This document shows positions 25,895 to 34,685 of a DNA stretch of 64,000 bases, piece after piece. The notes below the pieces were generated by a model. It was not told the origin of the DNA. It saw only the letters and a program-made list of their open reading frames with translations, and searched no databases. The stretch covers positions 62,001 to 126,000 of the forward strand of contig CAVYUQ010000008.1 of NCBI GenBank assembly GCA_963771715.1. The letters run 5' to 3'. Position 1 is the first letter of the stretch; each line of letters opens with the position of its first letter. The position numbers were made by a program, and so were the translations under genes. This DNA comes from JACVRW01 sp963771715 (GTDB lineage: Bacteria > Actinomycetota > Thermoleophilia > Solirubrobacterales > Thermoleophilaceae).

Positions 25895-27330
25895 GGCGCC
25901 GACACGGGGCCCAGCGGCGCCGACTCGGAGAAGTTCTCGTCCACGGAGGTCACGTAGTAGGTGTGACTACCGGTCGCCCCGCCGCTGTCCCTGAAGGAGG
26001 TCAACACGTCCTGGCTCGTGCGGGCGACCCGGTCCGCGAGCGTCTTGCCGTCGCGGTAAACACGGTAGAAGATCACGTCAGAGCCCGCGTACGGCGGGCT
26101 GGCCGCCGGCGCCGGATCCCAGTTGAGCAGGACGTCGCCCCCGTCCACGGTCGCTGTGAGCGTCGGCGGCTGCTCCGGCTGCGTGCTCGCTTGGACGGCG
26201 GTGAGGGGCGCGGAGTTGGCGCCCTCTCGCAACGAGCCGTCCGATGGATCCTCGTCGAGTGCCCGTACGAAGTAGACCGATGCGCCGAGGGGCGGGTTCA
26301 GGTCGCGGCATTCGGTTACGGATGGTGAACCCGGATCTCCCGTGAAGTCGCAACCGGGCACGATGGAGGTGCTCAGCCCAATGACGCGGTAGACGCGGTA
26401 TCCCTTGACGTCGGGCTCGTCGTTACGTGCCCACTGGATCTCCACGATGTCGTTCGCATCCGCGAAGCCGATGCGCGGGTTCCAGCCGCCGAACACGTCC
26501 TGCGGGGCCAGCGGCGCATCCCGGTTGAGGCGGATCGTCAGTGAACGGGTCGGTCCCGGCGTGTCGGCGGCGTCGAAAGCCGTGACGCTGACGACGTAGG
26601 TCCCGTCGTTCACGTGGGTCGAGCCCGTGTCGATGTCCCATGCGAACAGCGCCGTTGTCGTGCCCGTCACGCTGTCGAGCTCGACGCCGTCCACCGCGAA
26701 ACGGATGGCGACCGCGTCGTCCTCGGCCTTGACCCCGAACTTGAGGTTCGAAACAGCAACCGTGACCGGGTTGCTGGGCTGCGACGTGAACTCCACGTCC
26801 GGACCCGCGGAGCTGGCCTCGTTGTTGATGACCCCGGTCTGCTTCACGTTTTTTGTGACTCCGCGCCGGGTCCACGAGACGGTGAGCGACAGGCGCTTGT
26901 AGTCGTCCGGGTTGCGATCGGCGGTCCCGGCGGTCGCGACACAGAATCCTCCGCCCGCCGTATTGCCGTAGCCGTCCTGGTCGTCGTCGACCGAGCAGAC
27001 CGACACGTCGATCGTGTACGTCTGCTTGCGGCGCTCGACCGTCCACGCGACGGTCGACGGGGTGGTGTCCGCGAGTCCGGGCACGGTCTGGAGCAGGGTC
27101 TTCAGCGAGGTACCGCCGAGCTGGCGGTACGGAACCGAGCGGGCGGCCTCGATGACCTCGCGCGTCAGCGCGTTGCCCGCCTCGCGGTCCTTGTTGGCAA
27201 GGGTCCGCGCATTGGCGCCATCGATCAGGGCGACCGCGCCGCTGATCCCCACCACGAGGAGCAGCATGGTCACCATGACCTCGATGAGCGTGAAGCCACG
27301 CTCTTCTCGCACACGTAGGACGGCCGGCAT
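25891..27330 (-). CDS. PilV-like minor pilin with fibronectin type III-like domains
   Basis: A 479-residue prepilin. I start at ATG 27330 (MPAVLRVREERG-FTLIEVMVTM), giving a 12-residue leader; ATG 27375 is an alternative. The cleavage Gly and Glu+5 are present. The rest is far longer than a usual PilV. Residues about 190-290 look Ig/cadherin-like (VRFAVDGVELDSVTG, GTYVVSVTAFDAAD), then two fibronectin-III-like modules (VEIQWARNDEPDVKGYRVYRV and VLLNWDPAPA...FYRVYRDG). This first gene of the minor pilin operon begins about 60 bases after a strong terminator that ends the pilA transcript, so it needs its own promoter. Confidence 0.85.
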   Translation of the reverse strand: MPAVLRVREERGFTLIEVMVTMLLLVVGISGAVALIDGANARTLANKDREAGNALTREVIEAARSVPYRQLGGTSLKTLLQTVPGLADTTPSTVAWTVERRKQTYTIDVSVCSVDDDQDGYGNTAGGGFCVATAGTADRNPDDYKRLSLTVSWTRRGVTKNVKQTGVINNEASSAGPDVEFTSQPSNPVTVAVSNLKFGVKAEDDAVAIRFAVDGVELDSVTGTTTALFAWDIDTGSTHVNDGTYVVSVTAFDAADTPGPTRSLTIRLNRDAPLAPQDVFGGWNPRIGFADANDIVEIQWARNDEPDVKGYRVYRVIGLSTSIVPGCDFTGDPGSPSVTECRDLNPPLGASVYFVRALDEDPSDGSLREGANSAPLTAVQASTQPEQPPTLTATVDGGDVLLNWDPAPAASPPYAGSDVIFYRVYRDGKTLADRVARTSQDVLTSFRDSGGATGSHTYYVTSVDENFSESAPLGPVSAP

Positions 27331-27388
27331 CTCGAGGCCTAATCGGCTTCGCACCGCCGGTTCTTGATCGAACATGCGCGCAGAGGAC

Positions 27389-27424
27389 AAAAAGACGGGA
27401 GGCGGGCCCTGGGGCCCGCCTCCC
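27389..27424 (-). terminator. Rho-independent terminator after pilA
   Basis: On the minus strand a perfect 12-bp GC stem (27413-27424 with 27397-27408) with a 4-base loop is followed by GTCTTTTT (27396-27389). This is the clearest intrinsic terminator in the window. It separates the pilA message from the minor pilin genes. Confidence 0.93.
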
Positions 27425-27450
27425 GGTACAGCACCCGGCCTAAGCCGGAT

Positions 27451-27909
27451 TTACCACTTGCCGCCGTCCGAGCAGCCGGCCTTGCCGCCGGTCGAGCACG
27501 TGTACGGCTTCACGAAGTTACCTGCGGTCTTCGTGATGGTGAACGTGTTGCCGGACTTCGAGGTGCCGATCACCTCGTAAGAGTCGGCAGCGGTCGAGGT
27601 CACGGCCACCTGGCCGCCCGCGCCGCCGAGCGGGATACCGCTCGAGAGCAGGTCCTGCGCGGTGCCGGCTCCGCCGTTACCGTCGCAGAGCTGGTAGTCC
27701 TGCTCCTGCGTGTAACAAGACTCGACGTGCGAGACGATGTTACGCGCGTTTGACTTGGCCTCGGAGTCCTGACCCTTCTGACGCTGACCAAGGAAGGCCG
27801 GCAGCGCGATGGCGGCCAGAATACCGATGATGAGAATCACGACGAGGAGCTCAATAAGCGTGAAGCCCTTCTCCTCGTTGTGCATGCGCTCGCGGAGCAT
27901 CCGCAGCAT
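27451..27909 (-). CDS. pilA: Type IV major pilin
   Basis: A 152-residue prepilin. The leader MLRMLRERMHNEEKG is cut before FTLIELLVVILIIGILAAIALPAFLGQRQKG, a textbook type IVa pilin helix with Glu+5. The globular part has two cysteine pairs (C69/C79-type and CSTGGKAGC near the end) that could form the D-region disulfide. The start ATG 27909 has a strong AAGGAGG site 7 bases ahead. It is transcribed alone: a sigma-28-type promoter, a c-di-GMP riboswitch in the leader, and a strong terminator after the stop. It is most likely the main pilus subunit. Confidence 0.96.
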   Translation of the reverse strand: MLRMLRERMHNEEKGFTLIELLVVILIIGILAAIALPAFLGQRQKGQDSEAKSNARNIVSHVESCYTQEQDYQLCDGNGGAGTAQDLLSSGIPLGGAGGQVAVTSTAADSYEVIGTSKSGNTFTITKTAGNFVKPYTCSTGGKAGCSDGGKW

Positions 27910-27984
27910 TTGTCTCCTCCTTGAGGTGACGGTTGGTTGGTCTGGTGCCAGCCGTCCGGGTCAAGGTCCAGGAGATTCGAATCT

Positions 27985-28063
27985 CGGTGGCAGCTCGGCC
28001 AGCTCCCTAAGGGGCCCCGGAGCTTTGCGCCCCCGCCTTACGACGGGTTTGCCCTTTTCACCG
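27985..28063 (-). ncRNA. Cyclic di-GMP-I (GEMM-I) riboswitch aptamer in the pilA leader
   Basis: Read on the minus strand, the closing stem P1 is CGGTG (28063-28059) with CACCG (27989-27985). The two invariant blocks GGGCAAACC and GCGCAAAGC frame a P2 hairpin capped by a GTAA (GNRA) tetraloop. A P3 hairpin (GCTCC/GGAGC) with CCTTAGGG follows, as in the GEMM consensus. Just downstream, a 14-base palindrome (27972-27985) includes TCTCCT, which can pair with AGGAGA at the pilA ribosome site, so control of translation is plausible. The aptamer starts about 10 bases after the predicted transcription start. Confidence 0.9.
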
Positions 28064-28081
28064 TGACTCTGGCTTTGCGGG

Positions 28082-28108
28082 TATCGGCCTTTCGCGACGC
28101 TGCCTTTA
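28082..28108 (-). promoter_or_regulatory. FliA/SigD/WhiG-type promoter of pilA
   Basis: On the minus strand TAAA (28108-28105), 16 bases, then GCCGATA (28088-28082). Fits the sigma-28 family consensus apart from one extra spacer base. The -35 overlaps the TAA stop of the upstream GT87 gene. It gives a leader of about 165 bases that contains the riboswitch. Confidence 0.7.
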
Positions 28109-29822
28109 ATCGCGAGCCGCAGCTGTCCTAGACCATCCGTCCACGGCGAACTGCTCCTCCGCGGCCGGCTCGCGATACCCCGACATGATCGTCGCGAGGA
28201 CGAGCGGCGCGGTCCACGCGAGGTAGAAGTAGAACCAGTGCGCGGCGGGCAGCTGCACGGCGATCACCACGGCTGCGGCGAGCGCAACCACCTGGCGCGC
28301 GTCCCGCCTCCGGGGCACGAACGCCACCGCCACGGCCAGCGCCAGCGCGCCGAGCTTCAGCGCCGTCTGGAGCCACCCGAGCGAGGGGTGGAGCGCCCAC
28401 AGGCTGAAGGGCGACACCCGCCCGAGCTGGTAGCCGATCGTCGTGTCGTAGAGCTCGCGCAGGCCGCCGTCGGGGATGAAAGGAACGGTCGCGGCAACGC
28501 AGACTGCCGTGAAGGCGAGGCCAAATGCCAGCGCGGGCCTCGCGCGCGCCTCGCCGCTGCCGCGCGCCAGCAGGGGCGCCAGCGCGAGCGGGACGAACTT
28601 CGCGGCCGAAACCAGGCCGAGCAGCACCCCGCGGCCTGGTGCGGAGCGGAGCGCGGCCAGCGCCAGCACGAGGAAGGCGGCCACCATGAGGTCGTTCGTG
28701 TTCTCCTGAAGCGCCGAGCAGCGAGAACGGATAGGCGGCCCAGGCGAACGCGAGCGCGAGCCCCAGCCGGCGCCCGCCGCGGCCCGGGCGCAGGGTCGTC
28801 CCGAGCAGCATCAGGCCCACGATCGTGAGCAGGTCGAAGGCGATCGCGGCCGCGTGCGCGGCGGGCACCGAGTCCCAGGTTCCGTCCCATGGGAAGAGCA
28901 GCTCGAACGGCACGTAGGCCAGGTAGTTGACCGGTCCGTAGGTGTCGCCGTGGACGTCGTTTGCCACGTACAGCTCCTCGCCGTGCACGATCCGGTCGGC
29001 GCCGACGACGCTCGCATAGCCCACGTCGATCACGTTCGAGTCGGCCAGGTTCAGCCCGACCCGGAACGCCACGAGCAGCACGAGCCCGATGGCCATCCAG
29101 CGCACGGGCAGCCGCGGCACGAGCCGCTCTGAGCGCTCCCGCGGCCGGAAGCCGGCGAGCAGCATGCGGACGAGGAGATAGGCGAGCAGCGGGTACACGA
29201 GCGGCATCGACACGTCGATGCGGCCCTGGTTGAAGTAGAGCTGGCTGAGGCCGAAGGCGAGCAGGACCACGAGGTCGAGGTGCAGCAGGCGCAGCGGCCG
29301 GCGCGGGTCGAAGAAGGCGGCCAGGAAGATCGCGGCGAGCGGAAGCCATACGTAGGGCGCGTTCAGCGACCTGCCCACGGACGGCTCCTCGCCGCGGGCC
29401 AGGGGCGCGGCCGCCTGCGGGCCGGTCCAGACCTCGAGAACGTCGCCGGTCAGCCCGCTCACGACCACCTCGACCCGGATGTCGCTGCCGTACTGGGACT
29501 GCTCGCCGGGCGTGTAGAAGAGGACCTCGAACGTGCCCGGGTCGCCCCCGAAGGTGGGGATCGCGACGGTGGCCTCGAGTTCCGGGTGCTCGGCGCGCGC
29601 CCTCCGGACCTCCGGCTGCTGGGCCGCGATGCTGCGGGCCTGCCGCGCGCTGATGCCGAAGCCGGGCGGCGGCTCGTTCTGCGAGGGAGGGGCCACCGAC
29701 TCGGGCACGAGCGAGTCGGCCTGCGCATGCGCGGCGGCGGGAAGCGCTGTGAGGAGCGCGAGGGCTAGCGCAGCGACCAGCAGCCAACGGCGCCGCGCGC
29801 TGGTGCAGGACGGAGGGGGCAT
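28106..29822 (-). pseudogene. GT87-type polyprenol mannosyltransferase with periplasmic N-domain, frameshifted
   Basis: About 570 residues in two frames. From ATG 29822: signal sequence (RRRWLLVAALALALLTALPA), then a PepSY-like soluble domain (VRRARAEHPELEATVAI, GDVLEVWTG), then many helices with DUF2029/GT87 features (YFNQGRIDVSMPLVYP, VHGDTYGPVNYLAYVPFELLFPW). After AAYPFSLLGA the frame breaks at about 28706-28712. The other frame supplies QENTNDLMVAAFLVLALAAL and the rest (AAKFVPLALAPLL, HWFYFYLAW) to the TAA at 28106. One base is missing. GT87 enzymes use lipid-linked sugars at the membrane. Its place ahead of pilA raises pilin glycosylation as a possibility, without direct evidence. Confidence 0.7.
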
Positions 29823-29896
29823 CCTGTGGTCGTATCGGCCGCTCCGCCAGGCGGCTTGACCCCCGCACCGCTGCACGCGCTGCCTAGCATGAGGGC

Positions 29897-30313
29897 GTGC
29901 ACATTCGCCGCGCACTGCTGCTGTTCGCGATCGTCCTGGGGATGGGCGCGCTCGTGGCGTCGCTCTCGCGGCCCCCGGAGGAGCGCTCCACGACCGAGCC
30001 GAGCGAGCAGCCGGAACGGGCTCCGGCCACCGCTTCCCCGGCGCCGGCGGACAACCCACCGCCACCGGTGTCCTTCAACGCCGCCTCGGATGAGAGCCGC
30101 CGCGTCCGGGCGAGCCGCGCCGCGACGCTCGAGATCTCCGTCGACCAGCCCGGCAGCGTCGAGCTCCCGGGGCTGGGGCTCACCGCCAGCACCGACCCGC
30201 ACACGCCCGCGCGCTTCGCGGTCTTCCCGACCCGCCCCGGCCGCTACGAGATCCTCTTCACGCCCGCGGACGGGGACGAGACCCGGCCGGCCGGGACCCT
30301 GGTGGTCCACTAG
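29897..30313 (+). CDS. Small membrane-anchored protein with cupredoxin-like fold
   Basis: A 138-residue protein from GTG 29897. One N-terminal helix (residues 6-22, a signal anchor) is followed by a Pro/Glu/Ala-rich linker (25-55) and a small beta domain. The pattern is SRAATLEISVDQPGSVELPGLGL, then FAVFPTRPGRYEILFTPADG, as in cupredoxin-like or EfeO-type domains, but no His/Cys/Met copper set is present. Function is unknown. It is divergent from the GT87 gene (74-base gap) and 9 bases ahead of the DUF488 gene. Confidence 0.6.
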   Translation: MHIRRALLLFAIVLGMGALVASLSRPPEERSTTEPSEQPERAPATASPAPADNPPPPVSFNAASDESRRVRASRAATLEISVDQPGSVELPGLGLTASTDPHTPARFAVFPTRPGRYEILFTPADGDETRPAGTLVVH

Positions 30314-30322
30314 CCCGGAGAC

Positions 30323-30814
30323 GTGACCATCGAGCGGCTGGCCACGATCGGGGTCTACGGGTTCACGCTGGACGAGTTCCTCAGCGCACTGCGCGAGGCC
30401 GACGTGCGGCTCCTGATCGACGTCCGCCAGCGCCGTGGCGTGCGCGGCCCCCAGTACGCCTGGGCCAACGCGAAGCGCCTCCAGGCGGCGCTCGCGGAGG
30501 CCGGGATCGGCTACGGCCACCACCCCGAGCTCGCCCCCACCACCGAGCTGCGCCAGCTCCAGTACCGCGAGGACGACCGGCTGGGCGTGGGCAAGCGCTC
30601 GCGCGAGCAGCTGGCCCCGGAGTACCGCCGGCGTTACCTCGGCGAGATCCTCGACCGGGCCGACCTGGGCGGCCTCGTGGCCGAGCTACCCGACGAGGGC
30701 GCCGGCGCGCTGTTCTGCGTGGAGCGCGATCCCGAGGCGTGCCACCGCTCGCTGATCGCCGACCGGCTCGCCGCGGGATACGGCCTGCCGGTCACTCACC
30801 TGCGCCCGGACTGA
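30323..30814 (+). CDS. DUF488 family protein
   Basis: A 163-residue protein from GTG 30323. DUF488 hallmarks are TIGVYGFTLDEFLSAL at the N-terminus, LLIDVRQRRGVRGPQYAW, and the C-terminal ALFCVERDPEACHRSLIADRL with the conserved C-x-E-x5-CHR spacing. Family function is unknown; a nucleic-acid or redox role has been suggested on the basis of the Cys/His motif, but nothing is established. It is cotranscribed with the gene before it (9-base gap). Confidence 0.85.
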   Translation: MTIERLATIGVYGFTLDEFLSALREADVRLLIDVRQRRGVRGPQYAWANAKRLQAALAEAGIGYGHHPELAPTTELRQLQYREDDRLGVGKRSREQLAPEYRRRYLGEILDRADLGGLVAELPDEGAGALFCVERDPEACHRSLIADRLAAGYGLPVTHLRPD

Positions 30815-30840
30815 GGTAGCGGTCGTTCAGACTGAAGGCC

Positions 30841-32011
30841 GTGACGTCCGGGGAACAGGTGCTGGCCTGGCTCGAGCCGCGCGCGGACGAGATGGCCGCG
30901 CTGCTCGAGGAGCTGGTGGCCATCGACACCGAGAACCCGCCCGGCCGCCAGCTCGGCCGATGCGGACGTCTCCTGCACGACTCGATGGAGCGGTTGGGCC
31001 TGGCGCCCGAGCTGATCGAGGTGGCGCCTGCCCGTGAGCTCGAGGACCCGTGCATCGTGCGCGCCGCCGTCGGCCACGGCCCCGGCACGATCTACTTCCA
31101 CGGGCACTTCGACGTCGTCCCGGCGCAGGACCCGGCGCAGTTTCGCCCCCAGCGGCACGACGGCAGGATCAGCGGACGCGGCAGCGCCGACATGAAGGGC
31201 GGACTGGTCAGCATGCTCTACGGCGCCCTCGCGGCGCGGGAGCTGGATCTGCTCGAAGGCCGCCGCATCGTGCTGCATTTCGTCTGCGACGAGGAGACCG
31301 GCAGCGTCGCCGGCTCCGGGACACCTCCGCGCGGCCGGCCTGATCGATCCTGACGCCCAGGCGATGCTCACCGCCGAGCCGACCGGTGGCGTGATCTGGC
31401 ACGCGTGCCGCGGCGCGATCACGCTCCGCGTCCAGACCCGCGGGCGCGAGGCGCACGTGGGGTACGTCCACGAGGGCATCAACGCGTTCGAGCACATGAT
31501 CCGCATCGCCGAGCCGCTGACCAGGCTCTCGCACGAGCTGCTGCGCGAACGCTCGATGCTCGTGGTGGGCGGACAGGCCGGTGCCGGCGCGGGCTTCAAC
31601 GCCGTGCCGGGCTCGGCGTGGTTCTCGGTCGACCGCCGCTTCAACCCGGACGAGGAGCTGGAGCAGGAGCTCGCACGGCTGACCGCCACGATCGACGAGG
31701 CGGCCGACGCCGCGGGCGCCGAGGTCGAGATCGACGTGCTGCAGAAGCAACCCTCCGGCAGCACCGACCAGGCCCACCCCGCCGCCCAGACGCTGGCCAA
31801 GTGCATCGGCGCCATCGAGGGCGCGGCACCCAGCCTCGAGATGTGCCCCGGCGTGCTCGACACCCGCTGGTACTCCCAGCTGGGCATCCCGGCATTCGCC
31901 TACGGCGGCGGCCGTCTCGACGTCTCCCACGGCCCCGACGAGTACATCGACGAAGCCGCGATGCGCCGCTGCGCGGCGGTGTACGCCCTGTTCGCGCAAA
32001 CGGCGCGATGA
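30841..32011 (+). pseudogene. M20 family metallopeptidase, frameshifted
   Basis: About 390 residues in two frames. The first (30841 to about 31320) has VAIDTENPPG, the metal ligands FHGHFDVVP and GRGSADMKGG, and the catalytic CDEETGS. The frame then shifts by one: HLRAAGLIDPDAQAMLTAEPTGG, the dimerisation domain (REAHVGYVHEGINAFE) and the last ligand in DVSHGPDEYIDE follow in the next frame. The slip lies at GGGACACC, about 31317-31321, where one extra base is present. All metal ligands are intact, so an assembly indel or a very recent mutation is likely. The substrate (dipeptide, acylated amino acid or similar) cannot be inferred. The next gene overlaps its stop (ATGA). Confidence 0.75.
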
Positions 32012-32874
32012 GCGACCTCGCAAGCGCGCTCGCCCGGGCTGAGGCGCAGGTCGCGGGCGCACGCGACGATCCGGCGGCGCGCCTTGCATTGATGGGGCGG
32101 GTCTTTCACGGGCCGACGGGCCGCGCACCGCGACACCTACCGTTCCGACGCGCAGCGTTGTCGTTCATGCGCTGGCAGGCCAGCCGGGGTGTGCTCAACC
32201 GGCTCGACGCGTCGCCGCCGGGCAGCGTGTGGTGGCGTGCGATCAACGAGCGGCTGCTGCGGGACGGATGCGAAACCGTCGCGCTCCTGGGCGGGTTGGC
32301 CGGTGCGCCGTCGTCTCAGGCCGTGCGACTCTGGCTGGAGTTCGGCGCGACGCCGACGGGGCGCAATTGGTACCGGGCGCATAACGCGAGCATCGTGGGC
32401 GCCTACCTGGACCACCGGGGACTCGCCGAAGCCGAGAGCTCGGCGGAGCGCTTTTTCATGAACGTTGCGCTGGCACGCGTGCTGTACGCGCACGCACTGA
32501 ATGCGGCGCCGCGGCTGGCGCTGGGACGGTTGGCTCCGCTCGGCCGCCTGCTCGGCGATCCGCGGCTCGGGATGGCGGGAGTGTTCCTCTCACTCGGGCG
32601 CGTGCTCCCGGACCGCTATCCGCTCACCCTCAACGTCGAGCGCTATATCGCGGACGAGCGGCGTCTGGGCCGGATGCTCGACTACGCCGTCATCGTCCCG
32701 CGCCTGCAGCGCCTCTACGAATGGACCGCCGAGGAGCTTGCCGACCCGCGCGTGCTCGGGCTCGTTCGCGACGGCAACCCGATCTACGCGTGGCCCTTCG
32801 AGGAGCGGCACGTGTGGCGCACGAGGCACATGCCCTTCGCAGCGCGCGTCCTTGAACGCGTGACACGCGTCTAA
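32008..32874 (+). CDS. Uncharacterised protein
   Basis: A 288-residue protein that I do not recognise. ATG 32008 overlaps the peptidase stop by 4 bases. It has no signal peptide or clear membrane segment. It is rich in Arg, Ala and Leu, with conserved-looking aromatic patches (FRRAALSFMRWQASRG, WWRAINERLLRDG, TGRNWYRAHNASIVGAYLDH, YAWPFEERHVWRTRH). The centre is helical. Translational coupling to the M20 peptidase suggests they act together. The codon use is like that of neighbours. It ends by overlapping the stop of the convergent SRPBCC gene. Confidence 0.65.
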   Translation: MSDLASALARAEAQVAGARDDPAARLALMGRVFHGPTGRAPRHLPFRRAALSFMRWQASRGVLNRLDASPPGSVWWRAINERLLRDGCETVALLGGLAGAPSSQAVRLWLEFGATPTGRNWYRAHNASIVGAYLDHRGLAEAESSAERFFMNVALARVLYAHALNAAPRLALGRLAPLGRLLGDPRLGMAGVFLSLGRVLPDRYPLTLNVERYIADERRLGRMLDYAVIVPRLQRLYEWTAEELADPRVLGLVRDGNPIYAWPFEERHVWRTRHMPFAARVLERVTRV

Positions 32875-33290
32875 GCCAGCGTCTTGCGTAGCCCGTCGAC
32901 GGCCTGCTCCGACCAGCGCTTGATGAACCAGCGACCCAATGTCTTGTCGAACAATCCGTATCGGAGCGCTGGCGGATTCATTCCCATCTCCATGTCCACG
33001 AACGTCCCGCCCTGAGCGTCGGTCAAAAGCCAATGCTGAAAGCCGCCCGTCGTCGGGCAATGCCACTTCAGCTCCCTGAGCTCCTCGCGACGCTCGATGA
33101 TGCGGCTGTACTCCAACCGTCGCCCAGGGACCCCCACCACCTGCGTGAATGGGTCGCCGACCTCGAACCGCTCGCCTCGGATCTCGACGGCAACCGGCCA
33201 CCACTCCGGATATGTCGCAGGGTTGCCCACCAGCGCCCAGACCTCTTCCAGCGGAGCATCAATGTGAACCTGAGCACGGTAGGTCGACAT
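32871..33290 (-). CDS. SRPBCC (START-like) family protein
   Basis: A 139-residue protein beginning STYRAQVHIDAPLEEVWALVGNPATYPEWWP, the opening strand and helices of the polyketide-cyclase/Bet v1-like fold. YSRIIERREELRELKW and a C-terminal long helix (FIKRWSEQAVDGLRKTLA) complete it. Such proteins bind hydrophobic ligands; the ligand is not predictable. It is a lone minus-strand gene between two plus-strand genes, and its stop overlaps that of the preceding gene. Confidence 0.85.
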   Translation of the reverse strand: MSTYRAQVHIDAPLEEVWALVGNPATYPEWWPVAVEIRGERFEVGDPFTQVVGVPGRRLEYSRIIERREELRELKWHCPTTGGFQHWLLTDAQGGTFVDMEMGMNPPALRYGLFDKTLGRWFIKRWSEQAVDGLRKTLA

Positions 33291-33344
33291 CTCGCCATCC
33301 TCTCACTGTGACGGGGGAGCGTCCTCGCTCGTATCGGATACAGC

Positions 33345-34172
33345 GTGCGCATCGTCATCGTCATCGCCCTTGCCGCTGTCCTCCTTGGGGGGTGCGGGTC
33401 GGAGGTGGTCGACCGCAGCCGCGACCGCAGCGAGTCTGCCACGCCGCCCTACGACGGCCGGTTGGACGCTGGTGCGGCTGTCGGTGCGCTGGAGTGCGAC
33501 GGCAAGACGCCTTACCGGCGCGGCGTGGGCGTCTACGACGACGGCTTGGCCACGGTGCAGGGGAGCGCCGAAGGAGCGCTGGACGATTACATGCGTGAGT
33601 CTGGCCTGAGCGCTATAGCGCCCTCCGACGCCTACGCCGTCGAGCGTGAGCAAGACGGCGGCGTGTTGTTCTCCTATGACGTGGTCGGCCGGACGAAAGT
33701 GGCGATGTTCGCTGCCAACGGCGTTCGCGACTGGAACGGCGACGAGGGCTGGGGCGTCCACGCGTGGGCGCAGTGCGATCCATCCGAGTTGCCTCCGGAC
33801 GTGACGGACGACCTCAACATCGGCGTGTGGGAGGACGAATCAGGCCGACGCGTCCCCGTCACCCGCATCCAGTCGTTCCAGGGCGCCGAGCACTGTTCTT
33901 GGACGGACATCACGTTCCTCCTCCTCGGGCGGGAGGAGACGGCTGACTGGTACGTGCGCGACATCAACGGCGGCGACTTCTCCAGTCTGCTCCACACGAC
34001 CTTTTCTGACGAGGCCACGCTCCCCGCGGATGCGTCGGACACGGGCTTGCGCCGGGAGGGCCGGCAGCTCTGGATCGCAGCGGGCGAAAAGGCGGCCTAC
34101 CTGGTGAGCCTCGACGACCCACAGGATGTCGAGCGCTGGCCGGCGGCAAAGCAGCCCATACTGTGCGCGTGA
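33345..34172 (+). CDS. Predicted lipoprotein of unknown function
   Basis: A 275-residue protein from GTG 33345 with a lipoprotein signal: charged start, a hydrophobic run and the lipobox LLGGC with Cys17. The mature part is acidic, rich in Asp, Gly and Trp (NGDEGWGVHAWAQCD, DWYVRDINGGDFSS), with four further cysteines that might pair. No family is recognised. The stop overlaps the next start (GTGA), linking it to a VOC protein. The DNA is slightly less GC-rich than the flanking core genes. Confidence 0.65.
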   Translation: MRIVIVIALAAVLLGGCGSEVVDRSRDRSESATPPYDGRLDAGAAVGALECDGKTPYRRGVGVYDDGLATVQGSAEGALDDYMRESGLSAIAPSDAYAVEREQDGGVLFSYDVVGRTKVAMFAANGVRDWNGDEGWGVHAWAQCDPSELPPDVTDDLNIGVWEDESGRRVPVTRIQSFQGAEHCSWTDITFLLLGREETADWYVRDINGGDFSSLLHTTFSDEATLPADASDTGLRREGRQLWIAAGEKAAYLVSLDDPQDVERWPAAKQPILCA

Positions 34173-34651
34173 GCGCCAGCGGCTCAACGGACAGCCATAG
34201 CCCCGGTGTCACCAACTTCGTCCACATCGGACTTGTCGTCGAGGACCTCGACGAGACGGTCCGCTTTCTTGCGCTGCTCGGCTTCGACTGCGGCGAGCCG
34301 GGGGTGTTCAGCGGTGAGTGGATCGATCGGATCATCGGTCTCGAGAACGTGAAGGCAGAGGTCGTGATGGCTCGCGCCCCCGACGGCAGCGACGTGTTCG
34401 AGGTGGTGCGCTTCCACTCGCCCTCCGCCGGCGCGGAGGAGCCGGCGCCGGCCGCGAACCGTCCTGGGCTCCGGCACGTCGCCCTCAAGGTCAACGACGT
34501 GCGTGGCGTGGTCGACCGCGTCCGAGAGGCCGGCTGGGAGACGGTCGGGGAGATCGTCGACTACGAGAACACGTTCCTCCTCTGCTACGTCCGCGGACCC
34601 GAGGGCCTGATCGTCGAACTCGCCGAGCGGCGGGGCGGCGCGCCGGGCTGA
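34169..34651 (+). CDS. VOC (glyoxalase/dioxygenase) superfamily protein
   Basis: A 160-residue protein. I take GTG 34169, which overlaps the preceding stop (GTGA); GTG 34163 is also in frame. Two VOC repeats are visible: VTNFVHIGLVVEDLDETVRFL...FDCGEPG and GLRHVALKVNDVRGVVDRVREAG...YVRGPEGLIVELAE. His in NFVHIGL and in LRHVAL and the Glu in LIVELAE are the expected metal ligands. The reaction cannot be read from the sequence; isomerase, dioxygenase and resistance proteins share this fold. Confidence 0.85.
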   Translation: MSASGSTDSHSPGVTNFVHIGLVVEDLDETVRFLALLGFDCGEPGVFSGEWIDRIIGLENVKAEVVMARAPDGSDVFEVVRFHSPSAGAEEPAPAANRPGLRHVALKVNDVRGVVDRVREAGWETVGEIVDYENTFLLCYVRGPEGLIVELAERRGGAPG

Positions 34652-34659
34652 ACGGCCAG

Positions 34660-34685
34660 ACTGCGGGAGCCGTTACTCCCGCAGT
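34660..34685. terminator. Hairpin between two convergent genes
   Basis: ACTGCGGGAG, 6 bases, CTCCCGCAGT: a perfect 10-bp stem overlapping the stop of the SnoaL-like gene and following the VOC gene stop. No T-run on either side. It probably acts as a shared bidirectional terminator. Confidence 0.6.

Noticed and set aside
28064..28080. A second CGCAAAGCC block just upstream of the aptamer, suggesting tandem riboswitches
   Set aside because: The partner GGGCAAACC block and a P1 stem for a second copy are absent, and the block overlaps the predicted promoter and start region.
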